Positions 51,233 through 60,409 are shown, counted from the stretch's first letter. The stretch is 64,000 bases of DNA from an uncultured Clostridium sp. (GCA_947648495.1 CANSOA010000002.1:1-64000), one strand, 5' to 3'. Numbers and translations are program-made. Notes: generated from the letters alone by a model not told the origin.

Positions 51233-51496
51233 ATGCCAAATATTAAATCTGCAATAAAAAGAACAAAAGTAATTGAAACCAAAACGCTTCGAAATAAAAT
51301 GATTAAATCATCTTGCAAAACAGCTATTAGAACATTTGTTGAAAGCGTTGAATCTGGTGATAAAGCAAAAGCAGAAGAAACATTCAAAATCGCTGTAAAA
51401 AAAGTGGACCAAGCTTGTTCAAAAGGTGTCATCAAAAGTAATACAGCTTCAAGAAAAAAATCTGCATTAGCAAAAAAATTAAATACAGTAAAATAA
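51233..51496 (+). CDS. rpsT: 30S ribosomal protein S20
   Basis: S20 binds the 5' domain of 16S rRNA. The 87-residue helical protein starts MPNIKSAIKRTKVIETKTLRN and ends TASRKKSALAKKLNTVK, the family pattern. AAAGGAGGTGC precedes the ATG. It stands alone between promoter and terminator. Confidence 0.97.
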   Translation: MPNIKSAIKRTKVIETKTLRNKMIKSSCKTAIRTFVESVESGDKAKAEETFKIAVKKVDQACSKGVIKSNTASRKKSALAKKLNTVK

Positions 51497-51519
51497 TCGT
51501 GCAAAGCGATTATTTTTTT
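51492..51519 (+). terminator. Terminator after rpsT
   Basis: AATAATCG (51492-51499) pairs with CGATTATT (51507-51514) and runs into TTTTTTT. It overlaps the rpsT stop. Confidence 0.85.
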
Positions 51520-51755
51520 ACGTTTTCTCTTTCTATTGGATATAACAACTTCATTAATGTACTAATTTGTGGTAAATTTCTGTTAAATCAAAATTCTTTT
51601 AAGTTATATAGTTTAACGGAATTTTCTTTATTTGTCCTAATATAATCTATTTGGTTTTTAATTTCATTTCTTAATTTCCAGTAATTTCATTTGTAATTGT
51701 TATCTAAAAGTGCTAAGATTAATTTAAATGAAACGTTATTAAAAGGAGGCTTTTT

Positions 51756-52007
51756 ATGCAAAAGTTTATTGAAAAATACGCTGTTTATTTTGAACCAAAG
51801 GCACTCAAAATGATTGAAAAGTGCTTTATTGTCTCAATTGTTACATGTTTAATCGGATTGTTATTATTCTCTTTTTACAATACATACTACATATCTATTT
51901 CGCTTTATGAAGCTAGTCTTATTGTTTTCCGTACTGGACTTATGATTGGCTTATTTCCTGTCGCATTTACTTTGGTAATTGGAAAATGGAAAAAGGAGCA
52001 TAACTAA
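51756..52007 (+). CDS. Small membrane protein, unknown
   Basis: The 83-residue protein has two hydrophobic helices (about 24-44 and 51-75) and a Lys-rich end (GKWKKEHN). AAAGGAGGC precedes the ATG. I recognise no family. It lies alone between rpsT and the gat operon; about 200 bases of hairpins follow. Confidence 0.6.
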   Translation: MQKFIEKYAVYFEPKALKMIEKCFIVSIVTCLIGLLLFSFYNTYYISISLYEASLIVFRTGLMIGLFPVAFTLVIGKWKKEHN

Positions 52008-52034
52008 AGGGAAGGGCTACGCGCCCTTCCCTTT
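52006..52034. terminator. Strong hairpin after the small membrane gene
   Basis: AAAGGGAAGGG (52006-52016) pairs perfectly with CCCTTCCCTTT (52024-52034). There is no T tract, so termination is not certain. Confidence 0.5.
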
Positions 52035-52049
52035 AAATCCCTTCCCCGC

Positions 52050-52197
52050 AAGGAAACCATCGTCTGGTTTCCTTGACCTTCCAGACAGCTCTACTGTGTT
52101 TGAATAATCGGCTCCGCTCGGCTCTTCCCACTGGGACTGTAATGCTCGTTCCTCGCAAACAGTCCTCAGCGGTCCCCACGAGAGCCTCTCTGGTGGG
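52050..52197. repeat. Cluster of GC-rich hairpins (includes family member D)
   Basis: Three hairpins lie in 150 bases. AAGGAAACCA (52050-52059) pairs with TGGTTTCCTT (52065-52074). GGACTGT (52134-52140) pairs with ACAGTCC (52159-52165) around AATGCTCGTTCCTCGCAA, the same core as at 14142. CCCAC-g-AGAG (52175-52184) pairs with CTCT-g-GTGGG (52188-52197). Confidence 0.65.
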
Positions 52198-52207
52198 AGT
52201 TTGTTAT

Positions 52208-53647
52208 TTATTTTTTTAGTTGTTGTAGGAATAGTTTGTTTAGTAGTTGAGGATTGGCTTTGCCTTTGGTTTCTTTCATGGCTTGTCCAACTAAAAATCC
52301 CAAAGCTCTGTCTTTTCCTGCCTGAAAGTCTATAATTGATTGCGGATTGGCTTCTAGAATTTTTCGTACAACTTCTTTCATTGCTCCTTCGTCTGAAATT
52401 TGCACCCAACCTTTTTCCTCAATAATTTGGTTTGGTGATTTTGGGCTCTCAAATAATTCTTCCAGAACTTTTTTCGCAATACTGGAACTAATCGTTCCCT
52501 TATCAAGTAACTCTACCAATTCTCCTAATTCTTTTCCAGAAAATGGAATTTGTTCTGGTTCTTCTTCTCTTTCATTTAAAATTCTGGCAATTTCAGACAT
52601 CATCAAATTACTTGCGATTTTTGGATTTTTACAAATCTGGATTGCTTCTTCAAACATTTCCGAATAATATTTTGAACTTGTCACAAAATTCGCTGCTTTC
52701 GGAATTAAATGATATTCTTCTAAATATCTCTTCTTTCTACTTTCTGGCAACTCTGGCAATTCATTTTTAATATTTTCAATATATTCGTCCGATAATTCAA
52801 TCGCAACCAAATCTGGGTCTGGAAAATAGCGATAATCTTGTGCTTCTTCTTTGTCTCTCATAGAAAATGTTTTTCCCGAAATATCATCCCAACGAAGTGT
52901 TTCTTGCATAATTTCTCCGCCATTTTCCAGCACTTCAATTTGTCTATTTGCCTCATATTCAATCGCCCTCGAGATACTTCGGAACGAATTCATATTTTTC
53001 ATTTCTGTTCTCGTTCCAAACTCATTTACACCTTTTTTGCGAACTGATACATTGACATCCGCACGAAGCGAACCTTCTTGCATTTTGCAATCGGAAATAC
53101 CAATGTACTCAAAAATCGATTTTAATTTTCTTAAATAAGAATCGACTTCTTCTTTACTTCGCAAATCTGGTTTTGAGACACATTCAATCAGTGGAACTCC
53201 CGCTCTATTTAAATCCACAAAACTGCCTCTACCATAATCATCATGATTTAACTTTCCCGCATCTTCCTCAATATGAATACGTTCCAAACGAATTCTTTTT
53301 TCGCCTTCTTCCGTCTCAATATTAACATAACCATCATAGCAAAGTGGCATATCAAATTGCGAAATTTGGTACGCTTTTGGCAAATCTGGATAAAAGTAAT
53401 TTTTTCGGTCATTTTTGCTGTTTTGTGCAATTTGGCAATTGGTTGCTATTCCCGCTTTTACAGCATATTCTACAACCTTTTCATTTAAAACAGGAAGTGT
53501 TCCCGGCATTGCCATACAAATTGGGCAACAATGTGTATTTGGTTCTCCACCAAATTCATTGGGACAACTACAGAATATTTTTGTTTTGGTAGATAATTCA
53601 CAATGAACTTCTAATCCTATGACGATTTCATAATCTTGGTTTGACAT
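52208..53647 (-). CDS. gatB: Asp/Glu-tRNA(Asn/Gln) amidotransferase subunit B
   Basis: GatB phosphorylates the misacylated Glu on tRNA-Gln for amidation. The 479-residue protein starts YEIVIGLEVHCELSTKTKIFCSC and has CPICMAMPGTLPVLN, DLNRAGVPLIE and DYRYFPDPDL, the GatB signature. The C-terminal YqeY domain is present. It follows gatA. Confidence 0.97.
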   Translation of the reverse strand: MSNQDYEIVIGLEVHCELSTKTKIFCSCPNEFGGEPNTHCCPICMAMPGTLPVLNEKVVEYAVKAGIATNCQIAQNSKNDRKNYFYPDLPKAYQISQFDMPLCYDGYVNIETEEGEKRIRLERIHIEEDAGKLNHDDYGRGSFVDLNRAGVPLIECVSKPDLRSKEEVDSYLRKLKSIFEYIGISDCKMQEGSLRADVNVSVRKKGVNEFGTRTEMKNMNSFRSISRAIEYEANRQIEVLENGGEIMQETLRWDDISGKTFSMRDKEEAQDYRYFPDPDLVAIELSDEYIENIKNELPELPESRKKRYLEEYHLIPKAANFVTSSKYYSEMFEEAIQICKNPKIASNLMMSEIARILNEREEEPEQIPFSGKELGELVELLDKGTISSSIAKKVLEELFESPKSPNQIIEEKGWVQISDEGAMKEVVRKILEANPQSIIDFQAGKDRALGFLVGQAMKETKGKANPQLLNKLFLQQLKK

Positions 53648-53739
53648 GTTTTCCTCCTTTATTTTTGGGTTATATTTAGATTAAATTGTAAATATTACTG
53701 GATACAATTTTCTGAGTACGTTTTTTCTTCGGACAGATG

Positions 53740-55206
53740 TTATTTGAAGGTTGGTTTGTGTTTTTCTCTAAAATTTGTGTTTTGTTCATATGTGTATCCT
53801 GCACGGAAAATGGTTTCTTCGTTAAATGATTTGGCAATTAATTGAAAACCAATTGGCAAACCTTCTGAATCTAATCCACATGGTATGCTCATACCTGGCA
53901 GTCCAGCGATGTTCACTGGTACTGTACAAATGTCAGACATATACATTTGTAGCGGGTCATTCATTTTTTCATTGATTTTGAACGCCGTTGTAGGTGAGAC
54001 TGGTGTTAATAGCAAATCATATTTTTCAAATAATTCTGCATAAGCGTTTTTGATTAAGGTTCTCACTTGTTGCGCTTTTTTATAATACGCATCGTAATAA
54101 CCAGAGCTTAGTACATACGTTCCCAAGATAATTCTTCTTTTGACTTCTGCCCCAAATCCTTCACTTCTTGAATTTTTGTAAATCTCTTTTAAATTATCAA
54201 AATTTTCTGTTCGATACCCATAACGAATTCCGTCAAACCTGCCTAAATTGGAACTTGCTTCTGCACAAGCTAAAATATAATATACAGCTGATGCATACTG
54301 TCCAATATCCAACGAACATTCTTCTACTGTTGCTCCCCATTCCTGATATTTTTTGATTACGTCAAACATCGCTTCTTTTACTTCTGCGCTCGTTCCTTCT
54401 CCTAAATATTCTTTTGGAACCCCTATCTTCATGCCTTTTACATCGCTGACTAAACTTTTGGTATAATCTTTTTTGGGCATATCTACTGAAGTTGTATCTT
54501 TTTCATCGTGACCTGCTATTAAATTCAGTAATAAAGCACTGTCTGTAACATCTTTTGTGATTGGTCCAATTTGGTCAAATGAAGAAGCATACGCAATTAA
54601 ACCAAATCTTGAAATCAATCCATACGTTGGTTTCAAACCTACTACACCACATAAACTAGCTGGCTGACGAATTGAGCCTCCTGTATCGCTTCCCAAAGCG
54701 CAAGGCGCCATATCACTTGCTACTGCTGCTGCACTTCCACCTGAAGAACCACCAGGCACTCTTGACAAATCCCATGGATTATGCGTTGGAAAAAAAGCAG
54801 AATTTTCAGTCGAACTCCCCATAGCAAATTCGTCCATATTTAATTTTCCTAGATAAATCATATTTTCCGCATTTAACTTTTCGATAACCGTTGCATTGTA
54901 TGGTGCAATAAAATTTTCTAGCATTTTGGAGCTACATGTTGTGCGTGTTCCTGTGATACACATATTATCCTTGATTCCAATTGGAATTCCAGCAAATTTG
55001 CTTAAGTTTTTGCCTGCTTTTCGGTCATAATCAACTTGTTTTGCTTTTGTCATAGCCTGTTCTTCTAATGTGGAAATATACGCTCTTACTTGTCCATCTT
55101 TTTCTTTGATTCGATTAAAATAACTTTTGGTAATTTGTTCTGATGTCGTTTCATTTTTTTCTAGTTTTTCGATTAACTCGTGTATGGTTAATTCATAAAG
55201 TTCCAT
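53740..55206 (-). CDS. gatA: Asp/Glu-tRNA(Asn/Gln) amidotransferase subunit A
   Basis: GatA frees ammonia from Gln. The 488-residue amidase has the Lys of IGIKDNMCI (about 79), the signature [13 protein letters not shown] with a catalytic Ser and [14 protein letters not shown]. It starts directly after the nucleotidase stop (55206/55207), so they are coupled. Confidence 0.97.
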   Translation of the reverse strand: MELYELTIHELIEKLEKNETTSEQITKSYFNRIKEKDGQVRAYISTLEEQAMTKAKQVDYDRKAGKNLSKFAGIPIGIKDNMCITGTRTTCSSKMLENFIAPYNATVIEKLNAENMIYLGKLNMDEFAMGSSTENSAFFPTHNPWDLSRVPGGSSGGSAAAVASDMAPCALGSDTGGSIRQPASLCGVVGLKPTYGLISRFGLIAYASSFDQIGPITKDVTDSALLLNLIAGHDEKDTTSVDMPKKDYTKSLVSDVKGMKIGVPKEYLGEGTSAEVKEAMFDVIKKYQEWGATVEECSLDIGQYASAVYYILACAEASSNLGRFDGIRYGYRTENFDNLKEIYKNSRSEGFGAEVKRRIILGTYVLSSGYYDAYYKKAQQVRTLIKNAYAELFEKYDLLLTPVSPTTAFKINEKMNDPLQMYMSDICTVPVNIAGLPGMSIPCGLDSEGLPIGFQLIAKSFNEETIFRAGYTYEQNTNFREKHKPTFK

Positions 55207-55800
55207 TTAAACTCTTTCCTCCTTTTTGATTCGATTGTAAATATCTGGCCACGAATATACACGTGTAATATTTTCGGCTTGTAATCCTTTATTGGTTCTG
55301 ATTTGCATGATATAGGTTTTAATGCCAGTACTAGCGACTTCTGTGCAATTTTGAAAACTGTCGTCTATGAATAAATCGATTTTTTTCTCTAAAGCAATTT
55401 TGGCTTTATTGCTTGCATTGAGTATAATTTCATCGTATTGGATTTGATTTTTGGCAAGCCAATCTAAGGTAATTTGTTCTACATCATAATCGTCTTCTAG
55501 CCATCTTGCTGTAATTAAAATGATTTCGTTTCCTTCTTCTTTTAGTTTTTTTATGGTTTCTACTGCTAATGTAAATGGTTTGATTTGTGTAATAATTTCT
55601 CCATAATATTGATGCCAAAAATTCATTTCTTCCTCTAATGTCCAATTGTGCATTGTGTTTATATAGGAATGATGTTTTCCTATGACTTCTTGAATTTTGC
55701 CATCTCTTCCTAATTCCTGTATCGTATATCTTTGTGCATAGGCAAAAGCGACTTCGCAAGTATCTGCAATTGTGTCATCTATATCAATACCAATTCTCAT
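55207..55800 (-). CDS. 5'-nucleotidase-like HAD protein between gatC and gatA
   Basis: The 197-residue protein has HAD motif I GIDIDDTIADT (4-14), motif II ILITAR (about 95) and motif IV LFIDDSFQNC. It resembles the NT5C-type 5'(3')-deoxyribonucleotidase family, which removes phosphate from nucleotides. It sits inside the gatCAB operon, which usually has no such gene. Substrate unknown. Confidence 0.8.
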   Translation of the reverse strand: MRIGIDIDDTIADTCEVAFAYAQRYTIQELGRDGKIQEVIGKHHSYINTMHNWTLEEEMNFWHQYYGEIITQIKPFTLAVETIKKLKEEGNEIILITARWLEDDYDVEQITLDWLAKNQIQYDEIILNASNKAKIALEKKIDLFIDDSFQNCTEVASTGIKTYIMQIRTNKGLQAENITRVYSWPDIYNRIKKEERV

Positions 55801-55819
55801 AATTTCCCTCTTATTTTCC

Positions 55820-56110
55820 TTAATTAATTACTTTTGGAATTTGAAACATTCCTTCTTCTTGACTTGGTGCATTTTGTAATAAATCTTCTCTGGTTTTAAA
55901 TTTTATGATTTCGTCTTTTCTAAAAATGTTTTTTTGCTCTGCTACGCCGATTGTTTCGTCAACATTTGATGTATCAATCTGATTAATTTTTTGTGCATAG
56001 CTTAAAATTTCTTGCATGTCTTTTGTGTAGTTGTCGATTTCTTGGTCGTTTAAATTAAGCATGGCAAGTTTTGCCATATGGATTACTTCATTTTTCGTAA
56101 TATCTGCCAT
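55820..56110 (-). CDS. gatC: Asp/Glu-tRNA(Asn/Gln) amidotransferase subunit C
   Basis: GatC holds A and B together. The 96-residue protein has VIHMAKLAMLNLNDQEIDNYTKDMQEILSYA, then the ending FKTREDLLQNAPSQEEGMFQIPKVIN, diagnostic of GatC. It is the first gene of gatC-HAD-gatA-gatB. Confidence 0.95.
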   Translation of the reverse strand: MADITKNEVIHMAKLAMLNLNDQEIDNYTKDMQEILSYAQKINQIDTSNVDETIGVAEQKNIFRKDEIIKFKTREDLLQNAPSQEEGMFQIPKVIN

Positions 56111-56354
56111 TGTTTCCTCCTTGTCATTTTTTCTTTATTGGGTATTATATAATAGATTTTGAAAAATTACAAGACAATTTTTAATTTAAGTCTCGGTCTT
56201 TTCAAAAACATCTCTAACGCTCTTTAGCGTCGTTTTCTTGAATTTTTAATGATTTATCTCTAAAGTTTCCAAAAGACACCCTAAATCGCATTTTTGCAAA
56301 ACTCAAGAAATTTTTCCCCCTAAATTTTAAAATCCAATTTTCCAAACTATCTAT

Positions 56355-56381
56355 GCGGGTTCGATTCCCGTTACCTGCCCA
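56355..56381 (+). other. tRNA 3'-end fragment (possible attachment site)
   Basis: GCGGG-TTCGATT-CCCGT (56355-56371) forms a T arm, followed by TACCTGC and CCA-like bases. The remaining tRNA is missing. Such a fragment is what integration at a tRNA 3' end leaves. Confidence 0.5.
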
Positions 56382-56388
56382 TTAGGGA

Positions 56389-56479
56389 AGTCATTGTATT
56401 AGAAAAAGGTCTAGTATGATGGCTTTTTAATTGTGGTTTTCTGTAAAAACTTGACAATTCTATGTAACTGTGGTATAAT
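56389..56479 (+). promoter_or_regulatory. Terminator-promoter module 1
   Basis: A 15-bp stem with G-U pairs (56389-56403 with 56410-56424) runs into TTTT. TTGACA (56451-56456), 17 bases and TATAAT (56474-56479) follow, a perfect promoter for the gene at 56557. Confidence 0.8.
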
Positions 56480-56556
56480 ATAAGTAATATATACTACTTA
56501 TATAAGAAAATGGTTAACTTGTATAGTTTGTTAGTATAGAAAAGAGGTATTTTATT

Positions 56557-57138
56557 ATGGAAAGTAAAACTGTATATGAAAAATATAAAAAAGCAATGTT
56601 AGAATTTTATAATCGTATGTCAAGAGATGGATATAGAGGAAATCAAAACTATGCTCCGTTAATAGACAAAGATGAAACTCGATTACTTATTCAAACAAAT
56701 TCTTCGTCTGATAGATTGCTTCATCCTCAAGGGGTTTCATTTAGATATGATAATATCACAAAAGATTTATTGGTTGAATTAGGGCAGCAACAATCTGAAT
56801 TTAATGAATTCGACTTAGAAAAAGTAAGAGAAAGATTGACATTATTATACCATTCTGATGGAACAATGGATGTAACACATTTTTCTGAAAGCAATTTAAG
56901 TTATGCAGAAGGAGAAGAAAATGATATAATGAAAAGAACATATATGGCTACACATTCCTATGGAAAGGGGTTTCCTGGAGTTAGTTTTGATAAGTTAATA
57001 GACGAAACAGACATAATAAATGATATAGATACAGAATATTTTGAAAAGTTACATCGTGCGTTACTATTTCAAGCACCAGAATTTGATATTGATGTTGAGA
57101 AAATGAAAGAAGATGAAGATTATGAACAAGGAATCTAA
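56557..57138 (+). CDS. Unknown protein, 193 residues
   Basis: I recognise no family. The protein is acidic, ends EKMKEDEDYEQGI and has no membrane segment. AGAGG is 9 bases before the ATG. It is the first single-gene unit of the island, with its own promoter module. Confidence 0.6.
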   Translation: MESKTVYEKYKKAMLEFYNRMSRDGYRGNQNYAPLIDKDETRLLIQTNSSSDRLLHPQGVSFRYDNITKDLLVELGQQQSEFNEFDLEKVRERLTLLYHSDGTMDVTHFSESNLSYAEGEENDIMKRTYMATHSYGKGFPGVSFDKLIDETDIINDIDTEYFEKLHRALLFQAPEFDIDVEKMKEDEDYEQGI

Positions 57139-57443
57139 TCCTATGGGGAGTAATCACATCAAAAATTTTCTTTCTACCACTCAAAATTATAGAATGCATT
57201 ATAGTTATGGTAATATACGAATTCTTTGAAGCAGAAATAGCAAAGTTGTAATGACCTACAGCCAAATTACCTGCTCCATTAAATAAGTCATTGTATTAGA
57301 AAAAGGTCTAATACAATGACTTTTTAGTTGTAGTTTTCTGTAAAAGATTGACAATTTTATGTAAAATTTAGTATAATATAAATAATTAAGTGCTTAGTGC
57401 CTTTATCTGATAATCTACTATAAAAATTTTAGGAGGTTTTATC
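57139..57443 (+). other. Gap holding terminator-promoter module 2
   Basis: No gene is seen. The first 145 bases are AT-rich with no clear signal. Module 2 occupies 57285-57377; the leader follows. Confidence 0.6.
57285..57377 (+). promoter_or_regulatory. Terminator-promoter module 2
   Basis: A perfect 16-bp stem (57285-57300 with 57307-57322) with loop AAAAGG runs into TTTTT. TTGACA (57348-57353), 18 bases and TATAAT (57372-57377) follow. Confidence 0.85.
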
Positions 57444-58028
57444 ATGCGGAAAATGATTAATGAACTGTTAACAAAATGTAAGGCAGTACCTTTTTCAAAA
57501 CCAGTTTTCTACAAAAAGCCACTTGAAGAAGAAGCATTCTACAAAGTAATGCATCAGCAATTCAAGCTTCCCAGTGGTCATGTTATTAAACGCGAGTTTA
57601 TAACAAAGAATCCAGCAGCAGTAGTTGTACCTGTGACAACTGATGGAAATGTTGTGTGTGTAATTCAGCCCGTATCTTTGTCAGCGGAAGGTTCTCTTAT
57701 TGAAGTTCCAGCAGGATATGCAGAAAACAATGAAAGCTCTGGTCAGATAGCTATGAGAGAACTGGTCGAAGAAACAGGATATGTTCCAGTTGAAGTCAAA
57801 TATCTTGGCAAGCATTATCAAGATCCAGGCAGTATCAAGGAACCTGTAAATGTTTTTGTTGCACTGGGATGTGAGAGAAAACATAAACAGAAACTTGATA
57901 AAGATGAATTTATCATAACTGTGGAAATTCCAAAGGAGGAGATAAAAAGCTTGATGGATGAAGGTGAGATTAAAGATGGCAATACGTTTATTGCATTGGC
58001 AAAGGCTCGGCTGGCAGATTTCATTTAA
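57444..58028 (+). CDS. NUDIX hydrolase (ADP-ribose pyrophosphatase type)
   Basis: The 194-residue protein hydrolyses a nucleoside diphosphate linked to another moiety, probably ADP-ribose. The Nudix box is GYAENNESSGQIAMRELVEE (plus TGY), fitting GX5EX7REUXEEXGU. AGGAGG lies 7 bases before the ATG. Codons CGG appear in-frame at codon 2 (57447-57449) and at 58008-58010, and CTG/CTC-type codons are frequent, unlike the native genes. That indicates recent transfer. Confidence 0.88.
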   Translation: MRKMINELLTKCKAVPFSKPVFYKKPLEEEAFYKVMHQQFKLPSGHVIKREFITKNPAAVVVPVTTDGNVVCVIQPVSLSAEGSLIEVPAGYAENNESSGQIAMRELVEETGYVPVEVKYLGKHYQDPGSIKEPVNVFVALGCERKHKQKLDKDEFIITVEIPKEEIKSLMDEGEIKDGNTFIALAKARLADFI

Positions 58029-58049
58029 TTAGTTTTCAGTGCCGCAGTA

Positions 58050-58090
58050 ACTGTAGTACAATATTTATATTGTGCTACAGTTTTCTTTTT
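58050..58090 (+). terminator. Terminator after the NUDIX gene
   Basis: ACTGTAGTACAATA (58050-58063) pairs with TATTGTGCTACAGT (58068-58081) with one G-U, followed by TTTTCTTTTT. Confidence 0.85.
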
Positions 58091-58110
58091 ATGGTGAAAA
58101 GAAGTTAAAT

Positions 58111-58202
58111 AAGTGATTGTATTAGACCTTTTTCTAATACAATGGCTTTTTAGTTGTGGTTTTCTGTAAAAACTTGACAATTTTATGTAAATGTGATATA
58201 CT
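58111..58202 (+). promoter_or_regulatory. Terminator-promoter module 3 with inverted hairpin
   Basis: The stem (58111-58125 with 58134-58148) has the loop ACCTTTTT, the reverse complement of module 2's AAAAAGGT, so the hairpin is inverted relative to the others. TTGACA (58174-58179), 17 bases and TATACT (58197-58202) follow. Confidence 0.8.
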
Positions 58203-58279
58203 ATAATTAACCATAAATTATATGTTTTCTTTCTAAGTTTCATCAGAAAAACATATAACAACAATAAGGAGGAAAAGAT

Positions 58280-58561
58280 ATGGCAAAAACAATTAAAATG
58301 TGTGATATGAGCGCGGAAATTGCAGCTAAGGTCTTTCAGTGGCTTAATGGTGACAATGTTCAGTTAAAAAAGACAAATGTTGGCATGATTATTGTCACTG
58401 ATGTCGAACCTATGAATCTTGTTTATCCAGAAGGTTGGTACTATGCCAAAGGAAATTTTCGGAACAAAAGCACCAGCACAACTGGAGCCTACGGAGAAAT
58501 TTATATGGAAAACTCCGAAGGTGTCTATTGGGATGATATTGCAAAGTATTGCACACTTTAA
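58280..58561 (+). CDS. Unknown protein, 93 residues
   Basis: The protein (MAKTIKMCDMSAEIAAKVFQ... ending WDDIAKYCTL) matches no family I know. AAGGAGG lies before the ATG. It has CGG in-frame at 58460-58462 (FRNK) and stops just before a perfect terminator, so CGG is read in frame here. It is the third single-gene unit. Confidence 0.65.
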   Translation: MAKTIKMCDMSAEIAAKVFQWLNGDNVQLKKTNVGMIIVTDVEPMNLVYPEGWYYAKGNFRNKSTSTTGAYGEIYMENSEGVYWDDIAKYCTL

Positions 58562-58604
58562 AAGAAATGGCAAGTCAATTATTGACTTGCCATTTCTTTT
58601 ATGA
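58561..58604 (+). terminator. Terminator after the third cassette gene
   Basis: A perfect 18-bp stem (58561-58578 with 58582-58599) with a 3-base loop ends in T-rich sequence. Confidence 0.88.
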
Positions 58605-58799
58605 AGATACAAAAACATTTTTTCCTCTTCCTTCCCCTATTTTCCCCATAAATGACAAATCACTTATATATTCATTGTATTATCCAAAAGTCAGTTAAAT
58701 GTTTTTTGTGCACCCAATTTACCCTATCCATAAAATTTTCCTTGACCTTATGCTTTTTAAGTTATAAAATAGAATATATTGATAATAAGGAGACGATCC

Positions 58800-59747
58800 A
58801 TGAAAACAGAAAAATTCGATTTTTATAATTCTACTACTATAAAATCCTACAATTTAAATGATAAAATACGCTATCAATTAAAAATGTTAGATAGTTTAGA
58901 TGCTTTCACAAGAAAACATTCTGAAAATGTTGCTTCTATAACTTGTAGGCTATGCGAGCATTTGCATCTGGATAAAGGTTTTACGATTTATTGCACAACT
59001 TGCGCCTATATTCACGATATTGGAAAATTATTTATTCCACCAGCTGTTTTACAAAAAACTGGTAAACTTACTGAAGAAGAATACCAAATTATGAGAACAC
59101 ATACAATCATTGGCTATAATATGTGTATGAAAGATCCAAAACTACGTCCCTATGCCGCTGGTACTTTATATCATCATGAAAGTTTAGATGGAAGTGGCTA
59201 TCCAAATGGATTGGTTGGGAAAAAAATCCCCTATGAAGCACAAATTATCCGTGTTGCTGACGAATTTGAAGCCATTACTGCGACTCGTCAATATAAAACA
59301 CATGTTGGTATTGTTGAGACATTAAATATTTTAATTGACCACGCAAAACCTACAGTTAAAAATCAAAAAACTGGCAAAATTAAGTTTTTATCTCCAGAAA
59401 CGATGGTTGGAAAAATTGATAAAAAAATTTTAAAAGCACTCTTTAAAGTGGTGATTGATGATACAGAATATGAAATTAGTGCACGTGCTGATTATTTGGA
59501 ATTTTTGAAATCAGAAATTAAGCATTTAAAAGAAGCTTCTAAATATTATGAGAAAATGCAAACCTCTTCTCATCCAGAAAAACAAGAATATTATAGACAA
59601 GGTGCAAAATGTTTGTTACATTCAAATGAAGAAGTTGATAAAATTCCATTGATGTTGGAAGAATTACATAAGGCTTATGAAGTTAGAAGTGCTCATATTG
59701 ATAAATTATATAAGGAAGTAAAACAGATTAAAAATTTGCGTGTATAA
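58800..59747 (+). CDS. HD-GYP domain phosphodiesterase
   Basis: HD-GYP proteins hydrolyse cyclic di-GMP. The 315-residue protein from ATG 58800 (AAGGAG upstream) has YIHDIGKLF (HD) and HHESLDGSGYPNG (GYP). The N-terminal part has no sensor or receiver domain; a helical tail of about 120 residues follows. Output target unknown. Confidence 0.85.
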   Translation: MKTEKFDFYNSTTIKSYNLNDKIRYQLKMLDSLDAFTRKHSENVASITCRLCEHLHLDKGFTIYCTTCAYIHDIGKLFIPPAVLQKTGKLTEEEYQIMRTHTIIGYNMCMKDPKLRPYAAGTLYHHESLDGSGYPNGLVGKKIPYEAQIIRVADEFEAITATRQYKTHVGIVETLNILIDHAKPTVKNQKTGKIKFLSPETMVGKIDKKILKALFKVVIDDTEYEISARADYLEFLKSEIKHLKEASKYYEKMQTSSHPEKQEYYRQGAKCLLHSNEEVDKIPLMLEELHKAYEVRSAHIDKLYKEVKQIKNLRV

Positions 59748-59808
59748 TAGAAAACATTGACATTTTAGTGTTTTCATGTCATAATATTACATAGCATTGG
59801 AGGGAAAA

Positions 59809-60408
59809 ATGGATTATAAAAAAAGTCAAGCAATTATTGAAGCCATGTTGTTTGCCAATGGCAAAGAAGTGAATATTAAAAATTTGATGACTGCTTTGGA
59901 AATGAATGAAGATGAAGTCAAAGCAATTCTCGAATTGTTGAGGCAAAAATATAGTCAAGAAGAAAGTGGTATTGAACTTATTGGCGTGAAAGATAGTTAC
60001 CAATTAGTGACAAAAAAGGAGTTTTATGAGTATGTGTATCCCCTACTGGATAACCGCATTAAGCCTTCTTTGTCAAGTGCTGCACTAGAGACGTTGTCTA
60101 TTATTGCTTATAATCCTAATATTACTCGTTCACAAATTGAAAATATTCGTGGCGTCAGTTCGGATGGAACGATTTACAAATTATTAGAATTTGAACTCAT
60201 TGAATCGGCTGGAAAATTGGATGCACCTGGTCGCCCTACGATGTATCAAGTAACTGACAATTTTTTGAAAATGTTTGGTATATCCAATTTAGAGGAACTC
60301 CCCGAACTTCCGCGTTACAAATTAGATGAAAATGAGCAAATTGTAATAGATGATTTGCCGATAAATTCTTCTGATAATACAGAAAATGAAGATAGAAAGG
60401 ATGAATAA
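59809..60408 (+). CDS. scpB: Segregation and condensation protein B
   Basis: ScpB with ScpA and SMC compacts the chromosome. The 199-residue protein from ATG 59809 (GGAGGG upstream) has [15 protein letters not shown] at the start and [36 protein letters not shown], the family core. scpA is not in the window. It is followed at once by proS. Confidence 0.93.
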   Translation: MDYKKSQAIIEAMLFANGKEVNIKNLMTALEMNEDEVKAILELLRQKYSQEESGIELIGVKDSYQLVTKKEFYEYVYPLLDNRIKPSLSSAALETLSIIAYNPNITRSQIENIRGVSSDGTIYKLLEFELIESAGKLDAPGRPTMYQVTDNFLKMFGISNLEELPELPRYKLDENEQIVIDDLPINSSDNTENEDRKDE

Positions 60409-60409
60409 T

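Larger units (their letters stand above)
56111..56556. other. Gap with tRNA 3'-end fragment and first promoter module
   Basis: No gene is seen. After about 240 bases of unassigned sequence comes a tRNA T-arm and acceptor fragment (56355-56381), then terminator-promoter module 1 (56389-56479). The sharp change at the tRNA fragment marks the left border of the accessory island. Confidence 0.6.

Noticed and set aside
51217..51504. Minus-strand ORF over rpsT
   Set aside because: It is a shadow of rpsT, which has a strong ribosome site, promoter and terminator.
56355..56381. A complete tRNA gene here
   Set aside because: Only the T arm and acceptor 3' strand are present; no D or anticodon arm upstream.
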